Of a DNA stretch of 41,029 nucleotides, positions 6,007-14,478 are shown one piece after another. Under the pieces are notes generated by a model. It was not told the DNA's origin, made no database searches, and saw nothing but the letters and a program-made list of their open reading frames with translations. The DNA is from a virus. The position numbers and the translations under genes were made by a program. Every line of letters starts with the position of its first letter. The first letter of the stretch is position 1. The stretch covers positions 1 through 41,029 of the IMG/VR virus record IMGVR_UViG_3300031746_000059; one strand, 5' to 3'.

Positions 6007-6279
6007 ATGCAACAAGAATTAGTATTTGACGGATCTGATTACATACATGAGCGAGATGGTAAAAGGTTAGCCAAAAACCACTTGAAATTAAAAGACTTAA
6101 TGAGTGATAGGGTATATAGAACTTTGAGTGAAATATCCCATATAACCAATATTCCAGAAGCTTCTGTTTCAGCCGGATTAAGAGATTTTAGGAAAGAAAG
6201 GTTCGGAAGTCATATTTTGAATAAAAAATATTTAGAAAATGGCTTATATTCGTACCAATTAATCCTAAATAACGAATAA
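6007..6279 (+). CDS. Winged-helix DNA-binding protein
   Basis: Ninety residues. After a variable start comes LKLKDLMSDRVYRTLSEISH, then ITNIPEASVSAGLRDFRKERFGSH and GLYSYQLIL. This is a winged helix: helix 1 with a turn, TLSEIS-x-IT-N-IPEASVSAGLRDFRK as helix-turn-helix (the E-A-S-(V/I)-S-A-x-L-R-D-x-R-K signature is familiar from small phage proteins), and the wing ending in Y-x-Y-x-L. It is probably a transcription or replication regulator near the end of the early unit. Target not known. It starts five bases after the previous stop. Confidence 0.72.
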   Translation: MQQELVFDGSDYIHERDGKRLAKNHLKLKDLMSDRVYRTLSEISHITNIPEASVSAGLRDFRKERFGSHILNKKYLENGLYSYQLILNNE

Positions 6280-6280
6280 A

Positions 6281-6403
6281 ATGGCTAAAGTAAAATCAGA
6301 CTCCAGAAAAATTACTTTTGGTAAAAGAAAGACTGGTAGTGCAAAAAAAACTTATAACAAGCACTCTCCAAAACCCAAAGATTATAGAGGTCAGGGGAGG
6401 TAA
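6281..6403 (+). CDS. Tiny basic protein (40 aa)
   Basis: Forty residues, MAKVKSDSRKITFGKRKTGS followed by AKKTYNKHSPKPKDYRGQGR. It is highly basic (about one third Lys/Arg), without hydrophobic core, and starts just after the winged-helix gene stop (one base gap). This kind of Lys/Arg/Ser-Pro peptide with a final YRGQGR is known to me as a recurrent small protein in Bacteroidota phages near the replication/packaging border. It might bind nucleic acid or be packaged with DNA; no direct evidence. Confidence 0.55.
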   Translation: MAKVKSDSRKITFGKRKTGSAKKTYNKHSPKPKDYRGQGR

Positions 6404-6412
6404 AATTAAATT

Positions 6413-6559
6413 ATGAATAACAAAGCCGCAAAAAAATTAAGAAGATTATCTGTAGCATTAGCAGCGGGTGCTGGTAAAACTATTGATGATGCTGAAAGAA
6501 TTTATAAAAACCTTAAATCGGTTTATAAAGAAAATAAAAAAGCCCCTTTTCGGGGCTAA
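6413..6559 (+). CDS. Tiny helical protein (48 aa) ending inside a terminator
   Basis: MNNKAAKKLRRLSVALAAGA, then GKTIDDAERIYKNLKSVYKE and NKKAPFRG. It is a basic amphipathic helical peptide. The last codons and stop lie within the GC hairpin at 6541-6557, so the stem encodes part of the protein. It starts ten bases after the previous stop and is the last gene of the rightward early unit. The hydrophobic-basic first helix could touch DNA or membranes. Function not recognised. Confidence 0.5.
   Translation: MNNKAAKKLRRLSVALAAGAGKTIDDAERIYKNLKSVYKENKKAPFRG
6529..6557 (-). terminator. Terminator between convergent genes
   Basis: AGCCCC (6541-6546) pairs with GGGGCT (6552-6557) around a 5-base loop. 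On the minus strand the stem is followed by TTTTTTATTTTC, a strong T-tract, so it ends the gene at 6809-6564 a few bases after its stop. On the + strand only AATTTA follows, so stopping of the early unit there is weaker. Confidence 0.72.
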
Positions 6560-6563
6560 TTTA

Positions 6564-6809
6564 CTAAGCATTTGCTGCTGTAAGAACTTGGTTAATTGTA
6601 GAAGTTACAATTAATTGTACGCTTCTTTGGTTTAAACCAGTTGGAGGAAGAGTAATTACAGAGTTAGCAGTAGCTCCATTAACAGGGTTTGCACCTGTGT
6701 AAGGAACAACTACAATACCTTGAGATGGGATAGCGCATACTACACCACCTGATGTTGCTGTTGCGTATTGGTTTCTTTGTAAAACCGTTACTGCGAAAAT
6801 GTTTGCCAT
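6564..6809 (-). CDS. Lone inverted small protein, Val/Thr/Ala-rich (81 aa)
   Basis: Eighty-one residues, MANIFAVTVLQRNQYATATS, then GGVVCAIPSQGIVVVPYTGA, a Thr/Pro-rich stretch and SVQLIVTSTINQVLTAANA. Beta-rich, one Cys, without charged surface; it looks more like a small structural or surface protein than a regulator. It has its own TATATTTG box (6853-6860) and a strong terminator just after its stop, and it faces against all surrounding genes, at the early/late boundary. This is the layout of a moron, a gene added as an independent cassette. Function unknown; a small decoration protein is possible. Confidence 0.65.
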   Translation of the reverse strand: MANIFAVTVLQRNQYATATSGGVVCAIPSQGIVVVPYTGANPVNGATANSVITLPPTGLNQRSVQLIVTSTINQVLTAANA

Positions 6810-6852
6810 TTTGTTTTTGTTTTAATTGTTATATAATATTTTTTTGGCAGTA

Positions 6853-6860
6853 CAAATATA
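6853..6860 (-). promoter_or_regulatory. TATATTTG box for the inverted gene
   Basis: Read on the minus strand it is TATATTTG, matching TAnnTTTG, 43 bases upstream of the ATG at 6809. No TTG is seen 18-21 bp upstream. The rightward late promoter at 6885-6914 lies just beyond it, so the two are divergent. Confidence 0.45.
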
Positions 6861-6884
6861 ATCTATTTTTATGTTTATTTAAAA

Positions 6885-6914
6885 TTGATTAAGTTAATAA
6901 AATCATTACCTTTG
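6885..6914 (+). promoter_or_regulatory. Late rightward promoter (Bacteroidota type)
   Basis: TTG (6885-6887), 19-bp spacer, TACCTTTG (6907-6914). The first late gene starts at 6933, so the leader is only about a dozen bases and AT-rich (AATTAAATTAATTAAATT). It is the best candidate for transcription of the packaging and head genes. Confidence 0.75.
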
Positions 6915-6932
6915 AATTAAATTAATTAAATT

Positions 6933-7598
6933 ATGAAATTGAAAGCTCCAAGTAATAGAGTAATCATTAAGGTTGATTTAGAAAGTAAAAATAGCCATAC
7001 ATTTAAGGATGGCACAAAGATTAAGTTAGAAAGGGTATATGATAATTTTAATATGCGTTATGTTAAGCCTGTTAATGCGGAAGTGGTAAATGCCAAAGAC
7101 ATACCAGTTGGTTCTGAAATTTTAATACATCATAATGCTACTCATGATACTTATAAGATTTTTAATTACCAAAGACCTACAGCAGAAGCATCTTCTGATA
7201 TGCAATATTTTTCAATACCAATTGAAGAGTGTTTTATGTGGAGAGATAAAAAAGGTTCCACGTGGAACGCTTTAAATAATTTTATTACGGGTTTAAGGAT
7301 ATTTGAACCATATACTGGTTTTTTAGAGGGGGTTGAGCCGGCATTGGTTAAAAATAAAATTTATGTTACAAGTGGAGAATTAGAAGGGAATGTAGTTGGA
7401 ACAGTAATATCTAGCGATTACGAGATTATTTATCAAGATGACGATGGCACTGAGGGTAAAATTATAAGATTAAGATATTATCCAGAAGGTAATGATAGAA
7501 ATGAGGTAATTTCAATTGAGCATGAATTTACTAATAAAGTTAAAAATGGCGAATTATTGGTTGGTTATAATACTTCAGATGCTAAAAAATTAATTTAA
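6933..7598 (+). CDS. GroES-like beta-barrel protein (putative), first late gene
   Basis: A 221-residue protein. The first part, MKLKAPSNRVIIKVDLESKN, then a loop and VVNAKDIPVGSEILIHHNAT, follows the pattern of a co-chaperonin 10 barrel (start 'P-x-x-R-V-x-(V/I)-K', mobile-loop region, 'V-G-x-x-(V/I)-L-x-H'). The second half has a similar run (LVKNKIYVTSGELEGNVVGT, then a strand pair and VKNGELLVGYN), so it may be a tandem or duplicated barrel. This is my reading of pattern, not an alignment, and it is less clear than the GroES at 18343-18615. It starts the late operon right before the terminase genes and overlaps the next gene by one base. Alternatively it is an unrelated beta-rich head protein. 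Confidence 0.42.
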   Translation: MKLKAPSNRVIIKVDLESKNSHTFKDGTKIKLERVYDNFNMRYVKPVNAEVVNAKDIPVGSEILIHHNATHDTYKIFNYQRPTAEASSDMQYFSIPIEECFMWRDKKGSTWNALNNFITGLRIFEPYTGFLEGVEPALVKNKIYVTSGELEGNVVGTVISSDYEIIYQDDDGTEGKIIRLRYYPEGNDRNEVISIEHEFTNKVKNGELLVGYNTSDAKKLI

Positions 7599-7984
7599 TG
7601 TCAACAGAATTAGAGGCTAAAATAAAAGATTTAGAGAAACAAATAGCATTTTTGCAAAGTAAAAATAATTATTATGAGCAAGATGGGGTTGGTAAATTAT
7701 ATTATAGCTTACAAAGGAAAGCTAATGAAATGGCTGATTTGTTAAATGATAACAAATTAACTAGCACAATGATAGAAGATCCAAAAGATAAGACATTTGA
7801 TAGATTGCAAAAAATTTGGACAGATGCAGAAGGGGTATCAACTGCAATTAAATCACTTGGCGTTATTGCAGGAATAGGTGTGGATTTAAAAGAAGAAAAA
7901 AAAGAAACTGCTCAAGTTAAAAAACCATTTTCACCAGAGAATATGGCTGATGCCGTTGGTGAATTAGCTGGTAAAAGATATTAA
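7598..7984 (+). CDS. Putative small terminase subunit / coiled-coil protein
   Basis: A 128-residue protein with an N-terminal coiled coil (STELEAKIKDLEKQIAFLQS, residues 2-21), a helical middle (GKLYYSLQRKANEMADLLND; DRLQKIWTDAEGVSTAIKSL) and a charged tail with FSPENMADAVGELAGKRY. It ends two bases before TerL. Small terminase subunits are this size, helical, oligomeric and placed directly before TerL, so the call rests on position and coiled-coil content; I see no clear DNA-binding helix-turn-helix. It overlaps the upstream gene's stop by one base. Confidence 0.45.
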   Translation: MSTELEAKIKDLEKQIAFLQSKNNYYEQDGVGKLYYSLQRKANEMADLLNDNKLTSTMIEDPKDKTFDRLQKIWTDAEGVSTAIKSLGVIAGIGVDLKEEKKETAQVKKPFSPENMADAVGELAGKRY

Positions 7985-7986
7985 TT

Positions 7987-10035
7987 ATGTACGATAAAAT
8001 TGAAGGTGGTAGTGTCGTAAATATACAGGGGTTGCTTTGCAATTTACCTCCTGAAGGATATGTATTTAATATAATTACAAAACAAGTAGAATTTAGGGGA
8101 GTATATAAAAGATCTGAAATTGAGTCAGAACAATATTGGAAAAGAATAATGTTACCAGATTGGTACCAAGATACAATGAAGAAGTGGGATGAATTTGATA
8201 AAAAGAAAAAAGATGATGAAACAGAGTTTTATGACGAAAGATTAGAAGATTATAAAAAACAAGAGTGGGATAGAAGATTAAATGGATTTTGGTATATGAA
8301 TAATGGTACTCCTACATTTTTAACTGGTTTGCATTATCTATATTTACAATGGTGGCCCATAGATATTGGTTATCCTAAATTTAGGATGCCAGACTTAGAA
8401 AAATTTTATTTTATGGACTATTGCATCCAAGATACATTATGTATGGGGATGCTAGAAGTAACTAAAAGGCGTTTTGGTAAGTCATTTGTTGCTGGGTTAT
8501 TTGTTTCCGAATATATTACTAGAACTAAGATGACAAACGGTGGGATTCAGTCTAAAACTGGATCTGATGCTAAAAAATTCTTTGCTAAAACTGTGGTAAA
8601 TCCATTTAGAAGGCTTCCTAAGTTTTTTAGACCAGAATATGATATGTCTTTGGGTGTTAATCCTAAGACTGAAATGAGATTCCAAAAAACGAATGTAAGA
8701 GGTAGAAAAGCAGAGGATAGCGTAGATAAAGATGAATTAGGATCAATAATTGACCATCAATCAGCAGATACAGTTGCTTATGATGGACAAAAATTACATA
8801 GATATGTTGCTGACGAGTGTGGTAAGACAACAGAAGTAAATGTCTATGATAGGCACGAGGTTGTGCGTTATTGTTTGCTAGATGATGAGGGTAAAATTAT
8901 TGGTAAAGCCTTATATACCACAACAGTAGAGAAATTAACTACCGAAAAAGATGGTGTTCAAGATGCTTTTAAATTATTATGGGAGGAAAGTAATCAAGAT
9001 AAAAGACAAGAAAACGGTACAACATCAAGTGGACTTTATAGATTTTTCATGTCTGCAAAACGTACAAGAAACTTTGATGACTTTGGTTTCCCTGATGAAA
9101 ATAAGACTTTAGATATGATTTTAGCTGATAGGGAAACAGTTAAGAATAACTCAAGAGCCCTATCTGCTCGTGTTAGAAAAGAACCATTAACTATAGATGA
9201 GGCATTTAGCACAGATTCTGACAAGTGTATATTTAATGTAATTAATATTGGGGCTAGAGAGCAATATTTAAAAGAAAACCCTGTTTTAAAAAGGCACATT
9301 ATGTTCTATAGAGATATAGATCAAATAGTTAGGTGGAGAAATATTAATGATAAAGAAGAGGATTTTCATTGGGTAATTACACAATTCCCAAATCCTGGAG
9401 AAGAAAATAAACACACATTTGATGTAAAAACTAGAAAGCCAGGAAGAGTTTCAGATGGTGCAATAGCAATTGACGGCTATAGTAATAGTCAGGGGGGTAA
9501 ATATGGATCAAAAGCTTCAGCTTGGATAGGTAGAAGGTATGATTTATTAAATCCAGAGCAAACCGGTAAGGCTATAGGTCATCTATACGGTAGGCCACAA
9601 GTTAAAGAAACATTGCATGAACAAGTGCTTTTAGCTGCTGAATTTTACGGTTATCAAGCATGGTACGAGCATAATAGTGATGATTATTTATCCTATTTCA
9701 GAGATAGAGGTAGAGTTGGTTATCTTGGTTCATACCCAATTTCAACCATAGATCCATCTAAAAGAGAAACAGCAGATAGGCACAAAGGATTCCCTACAAC
9801 TCCGTTTAGTTTAACAAAACAAGCTGATGTGGGAATTATGTATTTTGAATCTCACATAGATTCTATAGATTTTGAAAATCTACTTGAAGATGCTAAAAAA
9901 TTTGATCCAAATAATAGAACAGATTATGACATTACGGTATCATTTTTAATGTTAATTGTTTGTTTAATGGAGCCAATTCAGAAGCAAATTAAAAGAGAAC
10001 CACTTGTTAAAAGTTATGTTCCAATGTTCAATTAA
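7987..10035 (+). CDS. terL: Terminase large subunit
   Basis: A 682-residue packaging motor with ATPase and nuclease halves. ATPase: an unusual Walker A TKRRFGKS (159-166), and Walker B strand HRYVADE with D276 and E277. Nuclease (RNase H-fold): D496 in AIAIDGYSNS, E552 in LLAAEFYGYQAW, and the terminal acidic pair D646/D648 in RTDYDITVSFLM, the three-acid layout of TerL nucleases. The long N-terminal part (about 1-130) with WYQDTMKKWDEFDKKKKDD is larger than in many TerLs, as in other Bacteroidota phage terminases. It drives DNA into the prohead through the portal and cuts concatemers. It is downstream of the putative small subunit and 58 bases before the portal start. Confidence 0.9.
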   Translation: MYDKIEGGSVVNIQGLLCNLPPEGYVFNIITKQVEFRGVYKRSEIESEQYWKRIMLPDWYQDTMKKWDEFDKKKKDDETEFYDERLEDYKKQEWDRRLNGFWYMNNGTPTFLTGLHYLYLQWWPIDIGYPKFRMPDLEKFYFMDYCIQDTLCMGMLEVTKRRFGKSFVAGLFVSEYITRTKMTNGGIQSKTGSDAKKFFAKTVVNPFRRLPKFFRPEYDMSLGVNPKTEMRFQKTNVRGRKAEDSVDKDELGSIIDHQSADTVAYDGQKLHRYVADECGKTTEVNVYDRHEVVRYCLLDDEGKIIGKALYTTTVEKLTTEKDGVQDAFKLLWEESNQDKRQENGTTSSGLYRFFMSAKRTRNFDDFGFPDENKTLDMILADRETVKNNSRALSARVRKEPLTIDEAFSTDSDKCIFNVINIGAREQYLKENPVLKRHIMFYRDIDQIVRWRNINDKEEDFHWVITQFPNPGEENKHTFDVKTRKPGRVSDGAIAIDGYSNSQGGKYGSKASAWIGRRYDLLNPEQTGKAIGHLYGRPQVKETLHEQVLLAAEFYGYQAWYEHNSDDYLSYFRDRGRVGYLGSYPISTIDPSKRETADRHKGFPTTPFSLTKQADVGIMYFESHIDSIDFENLLEDAKKFDPNNRTDYDITVSFLMLIVCLMEPIQKQIKREPLVKSYVPMFN

Positions 10036-10046
10036 TTAAAAATTTT

Positions 10047-10074
10047 ACTAAATTCTTAATATTTAGTATATTTG
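10047..10074 (+). promoter_or_regulatory. TATATTTG box with inverted repeat before the portal gene
   Basis: ACTAAAT (10047-10053) and ATTTAGT (10061-10067) form a perfect 7-bp inverted repeat with a 7-base loop, running into TATATTTG (10067-10074). No TTG at the usual -33 distance. The portal start is 20 bases beyond the box. It could be a secondary late promoter with an operator, or a weak hairpin. Confidence 0.42.
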
Positions 10075-10093
10075 ACAATAAAATACAATCAAA

Positions 10094-12520
10094 TTGGCAG
10101 ATAGTCCTTTATCAATATCGGCAGCAAATAGTGATGGCCAAGCTTTAAAAAAGTTTCAAATCACTACAGATGTAGCATCTAAAAAAGATTTTACATATGG
10201 TAAAAATGTTGCACAAAGCATCTATTCTACAATTTACGGAAACCAAACTTATTTTTGGTTAAGAAATAATAGATTTAGAAAAAATAGACAAATAGCAAAT
10301 GGTAAAATAGACATGAGTGTGTTTATGGATCGTTTGGAAATGAATAGTAAAGCTAACTTTGTAAATATTAATTGGAAATCAATTATTATTGGTAATACAA
10401 TTGTTGCAAGATTAGTTGGATCATGGATGAGTAGAAAAGAAAAAGTTACAGTTACGGCAACAGATACAACTTCATCAATGATGAAACAAAGAGCAGCAGA
10501 TGAAGCTGAGTATATGTATCAAAATAAAGAAACACTTGCTTATTTACAACAAGCATCTGGCGTTCCAATTATACCCAAAGATCAATTTATAGCTGAAGAT
10601 AAAGATGAATTAGATCAATGGATTATGGAGTTTAATCATTTACCAGAAGAAATATTATATAGCATTACTTGTAATAATGTTTTTGAGGCTAATGGATGGA
10701 ATGATGTTTTAAAGCAAAGGTTGCTACACGATTCAGCAGAGGTTGGATTAGTATGTACTTATACTTGGATGGATGAAGAAGGTGAAGTCCATGTTCAATG
10801 GATTCGTCCAGAAAATGCAATTTATTCTTATTCTGATTTTCCTGATTTTAGAGATACTACTTATAGAGGTCATATTTTATCAATGAAGATTAGTGAAATA
10901 AGAGCAAGATATGGTAAAGCAAATGGCGGTAGTTTAAGTGAAGAAGATATTTTTGCTTTAGCTCAATCATCAAAAGAATACCAATTAACAGATAAGATTA
11001 AGTGGATGCAAGATTGGAATGTTGCTTGGTTAAGACCTTATGATGAATGGAATATTGATTTAATGCAATTTGAAATTAAAACATTAGATTCTGATGGATA
11101 TACTGTTACCAAAACAAAGAAAAATGGTAGCACTATAATTAGAAAAGGCAAACCTGAAAAATTAGACGATAATCAACAATATTTAGAAGAGAAAAAGTGG
11201 AATATATACGAAGGTGTATATTGTCCAGTTACTCAAAAGATGATTAAGTGGGATATTAAAAAGAATATGATTCGCCCACAAGATCCAAAAGAAATAGGTA
11301 ATGCAGAATTTTCTTATAGCTTTTATATGTATGATCCTTATGACATGCGTAATGTAGCTGTACCTGAAAAAATTGAAGAGCCTATTGAACAAATGATTTT
11401 ATCAAGATTGAAAATTCAACAGTTGGTAGCTAAGATGGTGCCGGCAGGTGCTGCTATAGATGTTGATGCAATGCAAGAGTTAGATTTAGGATTGGGCGAT
11501 TCTGTTAAACCATTAGATGTTCAAAGAATATGGGAACAAACAGGTAAACTTTATTATCGTGGTAGAGATGCCGAGGGAAATAGAATACCTGTTCCAATTA
11601 CAGAATTAGCTAATACAGGATTTGCGCCTCAATTAAATGCGTTAATTCAATTATACCAATTTCATTATCAAGTATTAAAAGATGAATTAGGTGAAGATCC
11701 TAATTTAATGAGTCAGGCTGCTCAACCTAGAGTTTCAGCTTCTAATATTCAAGCATCTAGGCAATTGGCTAATAATGCTACTGAATATATGTATGATGCT
11801 TATATATATGTAATGGAAGAAACAGCTAAAAAAGTTGCATGTTTAATAAATAAAAGTGTAACTTATGGTGCTAAAAGATATAGAAATTTATTGAATGAAC
11901 AAGATGTTGTAGATAGAAATTTTCTTGCAACAATTAAAATGTTACCTACTGATTATGATTTAGCAAACTTGCAGGGTATGATAAACAATGCAATTGCATC
12001 AAATCCTCAATTTGTAGTATATTTAGATCCATTTAAAGCAATGAGAATGGCTAAAGAAAATGTAGAATTGGGTGAATTATATTTTAGACAAGCTCAAAAG
12101 AGATATATTAAAACAGAGCAAGAAAATGCTTCTAATAATAGTCAACAAAACGCTGAAGCTCAACAAGCAAGCATACAAGCTAAAATGCAAGCTGATTCTG
12201 CTATAGAACAACAAAAATCATTAACTAAAGAAAAAGAAATCATATTGCAAGGAGTCTTTGATTTAGCAAAAGCAAATATACCAGTTCCGGCTGAATTGCA
12301 ACAATTAGTTATGAGTATGTTACAAAATGTAACAGTTCCAATTACTGTTCAAAATCAACAACAAGAACAAGCATTAATGCAGCAACAGCAACAAATGCAA
12401 CAGCAACAACAAGCTGAAATGCAACAGCAAGGTATGGGACAAGAACAAGGCCAAGAAGGTGAACAGATGTCACCAGAAGAGCAACAAATGATGATGGAAC
12501 AACAAATGCAACAACAATAA
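10094..12520 (+). CDS. Portal protein with Gln-rich tail
   Basis: An 808-residue protein placed directly after TerL, the normal position of the portal, which forms the 12-fold ring for DNA entry and tail joining. The start is a TTG (TTG GCA GAT); no in-frame ATG occurs until well into the conserved part, and the context AAATTGGCA is the same as that of the fibre gene at 38458. Visible features: helical and mixed regions over residues 1-600 (for example WLRNNRFRKNRQIANGKIDM, residues 55-74; IQASRQLANNATEYMYDAYIY in the stem/crown part), then a very Gln/Met-rich tail over the last 110 residues (QQQQQMQQQQQAEMQQQ). A long polyQ tail is unusual for a portal and may be disordered, binding inside the capsid. 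Confidence 0.75.
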   Translation: MADSPLSISAANSDGQALKKFQITTDVASKKDFTYGKNVAQSIYSTIYGNQTYFWLRNNRFRKNRQIANGKIDMSVFMDRLEMNSKANFVNINWKSIIIGNTIVARLVGSWMSRKEKVTVTATDTTSSMMKQRAADEAEYMYQNKETLAYLQQASGVPIIPKDQFIAEDKDELDQWIMEFNHLPEEILYSITCNNVFEANGWNDVLKQRLLHDSAEVGLVCTYTWMDEEGEVHVQWIRPENAIYSYSDFPDFRDTTYRGHILSMKISEIRARYGKANGGSLSEEDIFALAQSSKEYQLTDKIKWMQDWNVAWLRPYDEWNIDLMQFEIKTLDSDGYTVTKTKKNGSTIIRKGKPEKLDDNQQYLEEKKWNIYEGVYCPVTQKMIKWDIKKNMIRPQDPKEIGNAEFSYSFYMYDPYDMRNVAVPEKIEEPIEQMILSRLKIQQLVAKMVPAGAAIDVDAMQELDLGLGDSVKPLDVQRIWEQTGKLYYRGRDAEGNRIPVPITELANTGFAPQLNALIQLYQFHYQVLKDELGEDPNLMSQAAQPRVSASNIQASRQLANNATEYMYDAYIYVMEETAKKVACLINKSVTYGAKRYRNLLNEQDVVDRNFLATIKMLPTDYDLANLQGMINNAIASNPQFVVYLDPFKAMRMAKENVELGELYFRQAQKRYIKTEQENASNNSQQNAEAQQASIQAKMQADSAIEQQKSLTKEKEIILQGVFDLAKANIPVPAELQQLVMSMLQNVTVPITVQNQQQEQALMQQQQQMQQQQQAEMQQQGMGQEQGQEGEQMSPEEQQMMMEQQMQQQ

Positions 12521-12543
12521 ATAAAAACTTAAAATAAATAAAA

Positions 12544-12927
12544 ATGGCAACGGTAAGTAAACTTTTAATAAGACTACAGAAATTTAGCTCAAAAATTAGT
12601 ACAGTTGTAGATGCAACTGAATCTTTTAATGCTAATAACAATTTCTATCAAGATTTATCTGGATGGGATTCAGCAGTAGTTCAATTTGTAGGTACATCTG
12701 GAACGGTTAGTTTTAGTACTACAAACGATGATGGTTCAATTACAGGGCAATTATTGCCTGCACCAGAGGTGCCTATTAATGGGGTAACAGTATTAGGGGT
12801 AAATTTATCCACTAAAACTGATGTTTCATCTATTGCAACTGCTGGAATTGTGGAATTTGGCATTATTGGTAAATATTTACTATTACAAGGTTCTACAACA
12901 ACAACAACAACAACAGCAGCACCTTAA
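12544..12927 (+). CDS. Small structural protein with Thr-tail (127 aa)
   Basis: A beta-rich domain (DLSGWDSAVVQFVGTSGTVS, then strands with turns such as DDGSITGQLLP and GVNLSTKTDV) followed by a short Thr tail of seven Thr encoded by ACA codons (12895-12915) ending in AAP. It follows the portal by 23 bases and precedes a second small protein of the same design. Small beta proteins between portal and scaffold or capsid are often head decoration or capsid-stabilising proteins; I infer that here. The N-terminal 30 residues (LLIRLQKFSSKISTVVDATE) are amphipathic, without a signal peptide. Confidence 0.6.
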   Translation: MATVSKLLIRLQKFSSKISTVVDATESFNANNNFYQDLSGWDSAVVQFVGTSGTVSFSTTNDDGSITGQLLPAPEVPINGVTVLGVNLSTKTDVSSIATAGIVEFGIIGKYLLLQGSTTTTTTTAAP

Positions 12928-12946
12928 TAAAAAAAAATAAAAAAAA

Positions 12947-13306
12947 ATGGCAAATTCAATAGCATATGTATTGTCTAAAAATACATACCCTGATGCCTTT
13001 CAGGCAAATCTTATAGGAGTTGATCAAGGCACTCAAATTGTCTATGCAACAACAAGTACATTAACATCTGCAAATGTATTATTTGCCGATAGTAGATTAA
13101 CACAACCTATTTATGGAGATGGTACAAGTTGGTATGGGGCACAATTATTAACAGATGATTCTGTTTTATATCCTATTACCATAAATGGTAGTGGAACTAT
13201 AGTAATTGGTTCTGGAACTACTACTACTACTACTACTACTACAGCTGCACCAACAACTACTACAACGACTGCTGCACCAACAACAACAACAACAACAGCA
13301 GCTTAA
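12947..13306 (+). CDS. Small structural protein with long Thr-tail (119 aa)
   Basis: Residues 1-88 are beta-rich (SIAYVLSKNTYPDAFQANLI; VYATTSTLTSANVLFADSRL; YPITINGSGTIVIGSG), then a tail of about 29 residues made of poly-Thr blocks separated by AAP (13217-13303). Codons change along the tail from ACT to ACA. This is the same tail type as in four other genes of the window. The domain may be related to the preceding protein in function (both small beta proteins with Thr tails), but I see no clear sequence match. A surface decoration or adhesion role is inferred. The leader AAAAAAAATAAAAAAA before the ATG is A-rich. Confidence 0.6.
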   Translation: MANSIAYVLSKNTYPDAFQANLIGVDQGTQIVYATTSTLTSANVLFADSRLTQPIYGDGTSWYGAQLLTDDSVLYPITINGSGTIVIGSGTTTTTTTTTAAPTTTTTTAAPTTTTTTAA

Positions 13307-13332
13307 ACAAAATAGAAACCAAATCAGCATTT

Positions 13333-14478
13333 ATGCCAGAGAATACAGACATGTCAGCACCAATTAAGCTGGCAGAAGGTTACAATCCGTTTTCGGATGA
13401 AAATGTACCACAAGTACAACCAGCAGTAGAAGTAGCCCCTACTGCACCAAATGAGCCGCAAGATGGTACTCAATCGGCTCAAAATGAACAAGTATCTAAT
13501 TCATCATTTGATCAAAACCAATTTGTAAAAGAAAGATTTGGGTTTGAAAGTGTAGAAGATGCTGAAAATCAATTTAAAAAATTTAAAGAACAACCCTCTT
13601 TTGAATTTAAAGATGATGTAAGTAAAACATTGTTTGATGCTATTAGAGAAGGTAAGGCAGATGATGTTTATCAAGTTTTAAATGAACAAAAAAGACTTGA
13701 TAAATTAACTACAGCTGAACTAAATCCTGATTTAGCTGTAGAAATTATAAAGGAAAATATAAAAAATAAACATAAAGATTTAGATCAGGAAGAAATTGAT
13801 CTTTTATTTTTTGAAAAATTTTATGTACCTTTAAAGCCAGAACAGACGTTTGATGATTCTGATGAAGATTATACTGAAAAAGTAAAAACTTGGCAAAATC
13901 AAGTTAATTATGTTGAGAAAAGATTAATGATTGAAGCAAAGCTTTCAAGACCAGAATTAGAAAAATATAAATCTGATATTCAATTACCAGATATTTATAA
14001 TGAATCTGGCAGACAAGCTGAATCTCAAGCAGAATTTGAGATAATGCAAGAAGCTAGATCTGAATATGAAAAAACGCTAAATTCTGATTTCCAATCCTTT
14101 AACGGATTTAATGTATCGGTAAAAGACGAGGATGTTGAAATACCGATTTCGTTTAATGTTGGTGAAGATGAAAAATTGGTAATGAAGAATCAATTGGAGG
14201 ATTTTGACACTGATACTTATTTTGAAAACAGATGGTTTAACAAGGACGGTAAACCAAATGTTCAACAAATAATGGCAGATAAATATCTGTTAGAGAATCG
14301 TGAAAAAATATTCTCTAAAATAGCAAATGAAGCAGCATCTCAAAGATTGTTGGCTCATTTAAAGAAGAATGGAAACATTAATATCAACCAAACCGCAACT
14401 CCTCAAGGAGCGAAACCAGACTTAAATGGCGTTGAAGCTGAAAGGCTAAGAATGGCTGAATGGGCCTTTAGTACGTAA
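13333..14478 (+). CDS. Putative scaffolding protein
   Basis: A 381-residue, very acidic, mostly helical protein placed directly before the major capsid gene. The N-terminal 60 residues are Pro/Gln/Asn-rich and disordered (VPQVQPAVEVAPTAPNEPQD), the middle is helical with Lys/Glu repeats (EIIKENIKNKHKDLDQEEID), and the end has a basic helix (SQRLLAHLKKNGNI) and Pro/Asn-rich sequence, then AERLRMAEWAFST. Low complexity ends, high charge, helical core and this position are typical of phage scaffolds, which guide prohead assembly and leave or are cut. No protease motif seen. A start at the second Met (13351) is possible. Confidence 0.65.
   Translation: MPENTDMSAPIKLAEGYNPFSDENVPQVQPAVEVAPTAPNEPQDGTQSAQNEQVSNSSFDQNQFVKERFGFESVEDAENQFKKFKEQPSFEFKDDVSKTLFDAIREGKADDVYQVLNEQKRLDKLTTAELNPDLAVEIIKENIKNKHKDLDQEEIDLLFFEKFYVPLKPEQTFDDSDEDYTEKVKTWQNQVNYVEKRLMIEAKLSRPELEKYKSDIQLPDIYNESGRQAESQAEFEIMQEARSEYEKTLNSDFQSFNGFNVSVKDEDVEIPISFNVGEDEKLVMKNQLEDFDTDTYFENRWFNKDGKPNVQQIMADKYLLENREKIFSKIANEAASQRLLAHLKKNGNININQTATPQGAKPDLNGVEAERLRMAEWAFST

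Noticed and set aside
12342-12641. 99-codon minus-strand frame rich in Val/Ala/Leu
   Set aside because: Complement of the Gln-rich (CAA/CAG) portal tail, which reads as Leu/Val.
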